Source: an uncultured Rhodospirillales bacterium (GTDB lineage Bacteria; Pseudomonadota; Alphaproteobacteria; Acetobacterales; Acetobacteraceae). From it: DNA of 5,634 nt. Shown here in pieces: positions 1 through 5,634 of this stretch. The translations under genes were made by a program, and so were the position numbers. The stretch covers positions 1 to 5,634 of the forward strand of contig CAIYPH010000335.1 in NCBI GenBank assembly GCA_903928045.1. Direction: 5' to 3'. Every line of letters begins with the position of its first letter. Position 1 is the first letter of the stretch. Under the pieces are notes generated by a model. The model was given only the letters and a program-made list of their open reading frames with translations. It searched no databases and was not told the origin of the DNA.

Positions 1-26
1 CCCCACCGGAATGAAAAGTTTTTTTG

Positions 27-50
27 GTTCTTTTTGTTCACAAAAAGAAC
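27..50. repeat. A/T-rich perfect inverted repeat upstream of boxB
   Basis: Ten-base arms GTTCTTTTTG (27-36) and CAAAAAGAAC (41-50) are perfectly complementary around a four-base loop, TTCA. A run of seven T (20-26 minus flanking G) precedes the left arm. The element is strikingly A/T-rich in a very GC-rich window. It could be a stem-loop ending an upstream transcript, a binding site, or a copy of a dispersed intergenic repeat; I recall similar T-rich GTTCTTTTT-type inverted repeats between genes in Acetobacteraceae. No U-tract follows the stem on the plus strand, so it is not a textbook terminator for that strand. On the minus strand it is followed by an A-rich tract instead of a U-tract. Confidence 0.7.
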
Positions 51-71
51 ACGCTTCCTCCCTTCGTAACC

Positions 72-77
72 GAGGAG
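72..77 (+). promoter_or_regulatory. Shine-Dalgarno site of boxB
   Basis: GAGGAG lies six bases before the ATG at 84. It decides the start: the upstream in-frame TTG at 24 has only the A/T-rich stretch before it and no comparable site. Confidence 0.8.
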
Positions 78-83
78 CCCCCC

Positions 84-1523
<1,440 letters not shown>

Positions 1524-1525
1524 CG

Positions 1526-2641
1526 GTGGGCTCCCCGCGCTACATCGGCTCGGAGATCTACCGCCGCTCCAGCTACGGCCCGAAACACCCGCTGGCGGTT
1601 CCCCGCGTCTCGGTCTGCACCGACCTGATCCGCGCCATGGGCTGGCTCGACCCGGCGCGCTACCACGACGCACCGATGGCCAGCATCGAGGCGCTGACCC
1701 GCTTCCATGACCCCGACTACATCGCGGCCCTCCGCCGGGCGGAGGCGGCGCAGGCGGTGAGCGCGGAGGAACGGGCGCGGTACCGCATCGGCGCCGACGG
1801 CAACCCGGTCTATCGCGAAGTGTTCAGCCGCCCCGCCACCTCCGCCGGCGGGGTGATGCTGGCGGCGCGGCTGGTGGCCGAGGGCGGCATCGTGCACGTC
1901 CCCGGCGGGGGCACCCATCATGGGCGGCGCGATCGGGCCAGCGGCTTCTGCTACCTCAACGACTCCGTGCTCGGTATCATGGAATGGCTCGACCAGGGCC
2001 TCACCAACATCGTCTACCTCGACATCGACGCCCATCACGGCGACGGGGTGCAGGACGCCTTCCATGACGACGGCCGAGTGCTGACCATCTCCATCCACGA
2101 GGAAAAGCGCTGGCCCTTCACCGGCGCGGCCGACGACAGGGCCGGCGGCGCGGCGCGGAATTTTCCGGTTCCCGCGGGGTTCAACGACAGCGAGATGCGG
2201 CACTTGATGGTGCATGCGATCCTCCCGCTGATCCGGGCCCGGCGGACGGAGGCGATCATGCTGCAGGCCGGCGCCGATGGGCTGGAGGAGGATCCGCTGG
2301 CGAAGCTGTCGCTCTCCAACAACGTCCATCGCGGAATCGCATCCGCCCTGCGGGACCTCGCGCCCCGCCTGGTGGTCACGGGGGGCGGGGGCTACAACCC
2401 CTTCACCACCGGGCGTTGCTGGGCCGGTATCTGGGCGGGGTTGAACGACATCGCTATCCCCGATCGCCTCCCGCCGACGGCCGAGGCTGTGCTGCGCGGC
2501 GTGCCCTATCATCGCGCGGCCGGGCGCAATCCGCCGGAGCACTGGTTCACCACGCTGGTGGACCCTCCTCGCACCGGGCCGATTCGTGATATCATCCGCG
2601 ACCTCGCCGCCTCGGCCCGGAAGGACCTGGTATCCGCATGA
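1526..2641 (+). CDS. Zinc-dependent histone deacetylase family protein (AcuC/LdaA-like)
   Basis: Predicted cytoplasmic Zn2+ hydrolase of the arginase/deacetylase fold that removes acetyl (or other acyl) groups from lysine or polyamines. The 371-residue protein carries the whole catalytic set: PGGGTHHG with H131/H132, GFCYLND (140-146), YLDIDAHHGDG with metal ligands D168 and H170, GADGLEEDP with metal ligand D251, and GGGGYN with the transition-state tyrosine Y290. Spacing closely follows bacterial HDLP, so an active enzyme is expected. The GTG at 1526 is chosen because the conserved N-terminus (YIGSEIYRRSSYGPKHPL, 6-23) starts right after it; residues before it belong to an out-of-frame reading of boxB. 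Only a weak GAG (1518-1520) precedes it, so translational coupling to boxB, which stops two bases earlier, is likely. Databases would probably name it acetoin utilization protein AcuC, but no acetoin genes are here. By context a role like R. palustris LdaA, which deacetylates benzoate-CoA ligase, is an inference. Substrate unknown. Confidence 0.92.
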   Translation: MGSPRYIGSEIYRRSSYGPKHPLAVPRVSVCTDLIRAMGWLDPARYHDAPMASIEALTRFHDPDYIAALRRAEAAQAVSAEERARYRIGADGNPVYREVFSRPATSAGGVMLAARLVAEGGIVHVPGGGTHHGRRDRASGFCYLNDSVLGIMEWLDQGLTNIVYLDIDAHHGDGVQDAFHDDGRVLTISIHEEKRWPFTGAADDRAGGAARNFPVPAGFNDSEMRHLMVHAILPLIRARRTEAIMLQAGADGLEEDPLAKLSLSNNVHRGIASALRDLAPRLVVTGGGGYNPFTTGRCWAGIWAGLNDIAIPDRLPPTAEAVLRGVPYHRAAGRNPPEHWFTTLVDPPRTGPIRDIIRDLAASARKDLVSA

Positions 2642-3108
2642 TCCCCCGCCGCTCCCTCATCGCCTCTCTCGTGCTGTTCGCCACCGCCGCCCGGGCCCAA
2701 ACCGGGCCGCAGCCGGAATTGCCGAAGGAAAAACTCGTCATCGTCACCCGCGGCGACAAGCGGCATGATTTCATGGTGGAGATGGCGATCACGCCGGACC
2801 AGCAGACCACCGGGCTGATGTTCCGCCCCAGCGTGCCGGCCGATGGCGGCATGCTGTTCGACTGGGGCGTACCCCGGGCCTCGATGATGTGGATGCGCAA
2901 TACGATCTCGAGTCTCGACATGCTGTTCATCAACGAGGACGGCACCATCCGCAGCATCGCCGAACGCACGGTCCCGCAATCGCTGGCGACGATCGACAGC
3001 CGAGGGCCGGTGCGCGGCACTTTGGAGCTGGCGGCGGGTACGGCGGAGCGGCTGGATATCCGCGTCGGCGACAAGGTGTTGCAGCGTATTTTCGGCAATG
3101 CACCGTAG
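2638..3108 (+). CDS. Exported DUF192 family protein
   Basis: Small 156-residue protein of the DUF192/COG1430 family, whose function is not established. Residues 1-20 form a signal peptide: MIPRR, a hydrophobic core (SLIASLVLF), then ATAARA before Q21, an AxA-type signal peptidase I site. The RRSLI pattern also weakly fits a Tat signal. The mature part carries family hallmarks: a processing-like segment TTGLMFRP (57-64), MLFDW (72-76), MWMRNT (84-89), the LDMLFI strand (93-98), and a C-terminal GTLELAAGTAERLDIRVGD (127-145). Its ATG overlaps the stop of the deacetylase gene (ATGA), indicating translational coupling. AAGGA at 2621-2625 is a rather distant possible ribosome site. Probably periplasmic. 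Its link to benzoate metabolism is doubtful; the overlap may only reflect compact packing. Confidence 0.9.
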   Translation: MIPRRSLIASLVLFATAARAQTGPQPELPKEKLVIVTRGDKRHDFMVEMAITPDQQTTGLMFRPSVPADGGMLFDWGVPRASMMWMRNTISSLDMLFINEDGTIRSIAERTVPQSLATIDSRGPVRGTLELAAGTAERLDIRVGDKVLQRIFGNAP

Positions 3109-3111
3109 CGC

Positions 3112-3140
3112 TTGCTTTAGCGGGCGCGCGCCCATAGGTT
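3112..3140 (+). promoter_or_regulatory. Possible sigma-70-type promoter for tRNA-Pro
   Basis: A TTGCTT box (3112-3117) and a TAGGTT box (3135-3140) are separated by 17 bases, which places a start near 3147, just before the tRNA at 3151. The GC-rich stretch CCCGCGGG (3141-3148) between the second box and the tRNA resembles the discriminator of stringently controlled stable-RNA promoters. Both boxes match the consensus only partly. The spacer contains the palindrome GGGCGCGCGCCC (3122-3133), which could alternatively be a weak stem-loop after the DUF192 gene. Confidence 0.4.
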
Positions 3141-3150
3141 CCCGCGGGTT

Positions 3151-3227
3151 CGGGGCGTGGCGCAGCCTGGTAGCGCGCGTGTTTTGGGTACACGAGGCCG
3201 CCGGTTCGAGTCCGGCCGCCCCGACCA
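3151..3227 (+). tRNA. tRNA-Pro, anticodon UGG
   Basis: A complete 77-base cloverleaf. The acceptor stem CGGGGCG (3151-3157) pairs perfectly with CGCCCCG (3217-3223), followed by discriminator A3224 and encoded CCA (3225-3227). The anticodon stem CGTGT/ACACG (3178-3182 with 3190-3194) holds the loop TTTGGGT with anticodon TGG at 3185-3187 and G at position 37, as in proline tRNAs. The T arm shows GGTTCGAGTCC, and the D arm AGCCTGGTAGC. The C1 start of the acceptor stem with discriminator A is typical of bacterial tRNA-Pro. UGG reads CCA/CCG and, if modified, other proline codons. No terminator separates it from the gene 19 bases downstream. Confidence 0.97.
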
Positions 3228-3246
3228 TGTCAAGGGATTGAGAGCG

Positions 3247-3558
3247 ATGGCAGCGAAAGCGCGGATTTTTCAGCAACCGAAGAACGCCATGCAGTCCGGC
3301 CAGGCCGGCACGCATGAGTGGATCCTGGAATTCGAGCAATCCGCTCCCCGCAAGCCCGACCCGCTGATGGGCTGGATCGGCAGCAACGACACCCAGGCGC
3401 AGGTGCGGCTGAAGTTCGACAGCGAGGCGGAGGCGGTGGCCTATGCCGAGCGCAACGAGGTGCCCTATGCGGTGGAGCTCCCGCAGATCAGGCGGATCAA
3501 GCCCAAGGCCTATGCGGATAATTTCCGAAATGACCGGCCGGAGAACTGGACGCACTGA
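3247..3558 (+). CDS. NDUFS4-like NADH dehydrogenase (complex I) accessory subunit
   Basis: A 103-residue protein of the ETC complex I subunit family (Pfam ETC_C1_NDUFA4, related to mitochondrial NDUFS4, 18 kDa). In alphaproteobacteria and mitochondria it sits on the peripheral arm of complex I near the NADH-oxidising module and helps assembly or stability. Recognisable blocks are [14 protein letters not shown] (5-18), HEWILEFE (23-30), [12 protein letters not shown] (38-49), QVRLKF (52-57), EAVAYAERN (62-70) and KPKAYADNF (85-93). The ATG at 247 past 3000 (3247) starts the conserved region; possible ribosome-binding bases are AAGGGA (3232-3237) or GAGAG (3240-3244). A longer in-frame reading would begin inside the tRNA acceptor stem and is not credible. 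The gene stands apart from any nuo cluster visible here and directly behind tRNA-Pro, so it probably shares that promoter. It converges with the kinase gene nine bases downstream. Confidence 0.94.
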   Translation: MAAKARIFQQPKNAMQSGQAGTHEWILEFEQSAPRKPDPLMGWIGSNDTQAQVRLKFDSEAEAVAYAERNEVPYAVELPQIRRIKPKAYADNFRNDRPENWTH

Positions 3559-3571
3559 GCGTCCCGCTCAG
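3555..3571. terminator. Stem-loop spanning both convergent stop codons
   Basis: CTGAGCG (3555-3561) and CGCTCAG (3565-3571) form a perfect seven-base stem with a three-base loop, TCC. It contains the TGA of the NDUFS4-like gene (3556-3558) and, on the other strand, the TGA of the kinase gene (3568-3570). Its position at the junction of two converging genes suggests a two-way transcript end or an mRNA 3' stabilising stem. Neither strand has a U-tract after it, so intrinsic termination is not assured. Confidence 0.5.
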
Positions 3572-5634
3572 GCCTCCTGCCGGCCGGCGATCGCGGCGCT
3601 CCACGCGGTGAAGGCGGATTCCAGCTCGGTGTGATCATCGGCGGTGAGCGCCACGCCGCGTTGGACCATGTGCTGCAGGGCATCGGCGCGGGCGGAGAGC
3701 TGGGCGGCGCAGACGGTCCCGGCGACCCCCTTCAAGGCGTGCAGCTCATCGGCCAGGGCGGACTGGCTCAGCGTTGGGTCTGCGATGCGGGCGAGTCGGG
3801 CGCGGGTTTCGTCGGCGAAGCGGCCGAGGAGCCTGGTCACCGTCTCGGCGCCGATATCGCTCCGGAGCTGAGCGAGGGCCTCCTCATCGATCACGGAAGG
3901 GTCGGCGTTGCGGTTGGCGATGCCGATCTGGCCACCGCCCAGGCTGGCGGCGAGGGCGCCGACCAGGATTTCACGTGAGATCGGCTTGGGGACGAAGCCG
4001 GTCATCCCCGCCTCGTAGCAGGCGGTGACATCCTCGGGCAGCACGTTGGCGGTGAGGGCGACGATGGGGATCGTCGCGAGTGCGCCACCGCGGCGGCGGA
4101 TTTCGCGGGTGGCGGTGAGCCCGTCCATCTCGGGCATCCGCAGATCCATGCAGATCACGTCATAGGGCAGGGCGGTGGCGGCCTGCACGGCCTCGAGCCC
4201 GTTACCGACGGCGTCGATCTGCAGGTTGAAGCCGCGGAGCATGCGCAGCGCGACGAAGCGGTTGGTGGCGTTGTCCTCGGCGAACAGCACGCGGGCGGGG
4301 CGGCCGAGGGCGGTGAGCAGGCGGGTGAGGTCCTGCGAGGCATCCGATGTGGGATCGGCGGGCGCGGCCACCGGGGTGGTGACGGCGAGGCGGAGGGTGA
4401 TGACGAACTCGGTACCTTGGCCAAGGCGCGAGCGCACCGCGATGGCACCGCCCATTTCCTCGACCAGCTTGCGGCTGATGGCGAGGCCGAGGCCGGTACC
4501 GCCGAAGCGGCGGGATATCGAGGCGTCGGCCTGGGTGAATTCGGTGAACAAATGGGCGACGCGGTCCTCGTGGATGCCGATTCCGGTGTCCTCGACGGTC
4601 CAGCGGAGGACGGCGAGGCCCTGGGCGTCGGGGCGGCGTTCGACCCGGACCGTCACGCCACCGTGTTCGGTGAATTTTACCGCGTTGGAGATGAGGTTGA
4701 GCAGCACCTGGCGGACCCTCCCGGGATCCCCCAGCACGGCGGCGGGGAGGTCGGGGTCGGTGATCACCTTGAGTGTCAGGCCTTTGGCGGCGGCCTGGGC
4801 GGAGAGCAGGCTGGTGGTGTCCTCGGTGAGGAGGGCGGGGGCGAAGGGGATTTCCTCGAGCTGCATGCGGCCGGCATCGAGGCGGGAGAAATCGAGGATG
4901 TCGTTGAGGAGGCGCAGCAGGGTATCGCCGGAACTGCGGATGGCGGTGACGGCTTCGGCCTGATCGGGGGTCAGCGGGGTGTCGAGCAGGGTTCCGGCGA
5001 TTCCGAGCACACCGTTGAGGGGGGTGCGGATTTCGTGGCTCATGGTGGCGAGGAAGGCGGATTTGGCTTCGCTGGCGGCTTCGGCGGCGGCGATGGCGGC
5101 GGTGAGGCGGGCGTTGCTGTCGGCGATTTCGGCGACCAGGTGCTCGTTGTTGAGGCGGGCGCTGACGGCTTCGACCAAGGCGGCGGCGGTTCCGCGGAGG
5201 AAGGCGAACAGGGCGCCGGTGTAGACCAGGCTGAGCACGGCGAGGGCGACGTTGGTGCGGGTGAGCGGGCCGGCGAGGTAGGAGATTGCGCCGGGGAGGA
5301 GGGCTGCGATGACGAAGCGGCGGCCGGCGGCGGGGAGGGCGGCATGGGAGACCACGGCGCCGGCGGCCATGCCGACGACGATGACGGCGGTGAAGGCGCG
5401 CAGTTCGACCTCGCCGAGCGGGACGAGGATGCTCCCGAGGACACCCCAGACGAGACCGTTGATGGCGGAGAGGTGGACCATCAGGACGGTCTGGCGATCG
5501 AGGGTCATGAGGTCGGCGGAGGCGGCGGCGGTGGTGACGCGGGCGGAGGCGCGCAGGCGGATGACGCCGACGGCGAGCATGAAGAGCAGCCAGAGCAGGA
5601 TATGCGGCGTCGGGACGGTGGGCCACAGCACGAG
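3568..5634 (-). CDS. Membrane-bound hybrid histidine kinase with receiver and Hpt domains (5' end outside window)
   Basis: Inner-membrane sensor kinase with an internal phosphorelay (His-Asp-His). Positions count from the GTG at 5631. Hydrophobic segments lie at about 11-26, 49-73, 77-99, 105-123 and 128-147, followed by a helical linker (about 150-190). HisKA follows, with the H-box [10 protein letters not shown] and phosphorylated H199. HATPase has N316 (LISNAVKF), DTGIGI (348-353), LFTEF (361-365) and GGTGLGL (377-383). The receiver (about 446-560) has E452/D453, phospho-acceptor D496 in [11 protein letters not shown]527 and K549. A C-terminal Hpt domain (about 583-680) has H631 in ELHALKG. 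All key residues are intact. The frame stays open through the last base (codon CTC at 5634-5632), so the real start, probably with at least one more membrane helix, is likely beyond the edge; the GTG is not a convincing start. No dedicated extracytoplasmic sensor domain is visible, so the signal may be sensed in the membrane. The response regulator partner is not in the window, and the signal is unknown. Confidence 0.95.
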   Translation of the reverse strand, partial: LVLWPTVPTPHILLWLLFMLAVGVIRLRASARVTTAAASADLMTLDRQTVLMVHLSAINGLVWGVLGSILVPLGEVELRAFTAVIVVGMAAGAVVSHAALPAAGRRFVIAALLPGAISYLAGPLTRTNVALAVLSLVYTGALFAFLRGTAAALVEAVSARLNNEHLVAEIADSNARLTAAIAAAEAASEAKSAFLATMSHEIRTPLNGVLGIAGTLLDTPLTPDQAEAVTAIRSSGDTLLRLLNDILDFSRLDAGRMQLEEIPFAPALLTEDTTSLLSAQAAAKGLTLKVITDPDLPAAVLGDPGRVRQVLLNLISNAVKFTEHGGVTVRVERRPDAQGLAVLRWTVEDTGIGIHEDRVAHLFTEFTQADASISRRFGGTGLGLAISRKLVEEMGGAIAVRSRLGQGTEFVITLRLAVTTPVAAPADPTSDASQDLTRLLTALGRPARVLFAEDNATNRFVALRMLRGFNLQIDAVGNGLEAVQAATALPYDVICMDLRMPEMDGLTATREIRRRGGALATIPIVALTANVLPEDVTACYEAGMTGFVPKPISREILVGALAASLGGGQIGIANRNADPSVIDEEALAQLRSDIGAETVTRLLGRFADETRARLARIADPTLSQSALADELHALKGVAGTVCAAQLSARADALQHMVQRGVALTADDHTELESAFTAWSAAIAGRQEA

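Noticed and set aside
24..83. In-frame upstream extension of boxB from a TTG
   Set aside because: It would translate the inverted repeat at 27-50, adds residues unlike known BoxB N-termini, and lacks a ribosome site, whereas GAGGAG precedes the ATG at 84.
3227..3241. Four-codon upstream reading frame beginning at the last A of the tRNA CCA
   Set aside because: ATG TCA AGG GAT TGA exists, but it has no ribosome site and would be cut by tRNA processing; probably chance.
3157..3246. N-terminal extension of the NDUFS4-like protein starting inside tRNA-Pro
   Set aside because: The extra residues are translation of the tRNA itself (a common false call); homology begins at the ATG at 3247.
2509..3555. 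Minus-strand open frame of 348 codons crossing the tRNA
   Set aside because: It runs through the antisense of three features including tRNA-Pro, has no family resemblance, and arises from the scarcity of stops in GC-rich DNA.
4175..4963. Plus-strand open frame of 262 codons opposite the kinase
   Set aside because: Arginine/serine-rich antisense shadow of a kinase with all motifs intact.
3568..5634. A new kind of system in the kinase region, suggested by the repetitive GGCGG-rich plus strand
   Set aside because: The repetition is only alanine, proline and leucine codons read on the opposite strand; no direct repeat array with regular spacing is present.

Overview
The window is a GC-rich bacterial chromosome segment, most likely from an alphaproteobacterium and possibly Acetobacteraceae/Rhodospirillales. 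The evidence is the strong G/C bias at codon third positions, an NDUFS4-like complex I accessory protein (typical of alphaproteobacteria and mitochondria), and an A/T-rich inverted repeat at the left edge resembling intergenic repeats I associate with Acetobacteraceae. The lineage is an inference; no rRNA or marker gene is present.

Left block, plus strand (about 84-3108): three tightly packed genes that look like one operon. boxB encodes the di-iron oxygenase that epoxidises benzoyl-CoA in aerobic benzoate degradation. Two bases after its stop, a GTG opens a zinc-dependent histone-deacetylase-family (AcuC/LdaA-like) protein with a complete active site. Its stop overlaps (ATGA) the start of a small exported DUF192 protein. 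The boxB-deacetylase pairing is the most interesting point: in Rhodopseudomonas palustris benzoate-CoA ligase is switched off by lysine acetylation and reactivated by a deacetylase, so this gene could perform that step for the box pathway.

Middle (3109-3558): a possible promoter, a complete tRNA-Pro(UGG) with encoded CCA, and only 19 bases later a 103-residue NDUFS4-family NADH dehydrogenase accessory subunit, probably read through from the tRNA.

Right block, minus strand (5634-3568): a large membrane-anchored hybrid histidine kinase with HisKA, HATPase, receiver and C-terminal Hpt domains. Its N-terminus runs off the window. It converges on the NDUFS4-like gene with a nine-base gap, and a perfect 7-bp stem there contains both stop codons.

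I see no CRISPR array, insertion sequence, prophage gene or clear novel defence system. The genes belong to known families; the novelty, if any, lies in how they are arranged.
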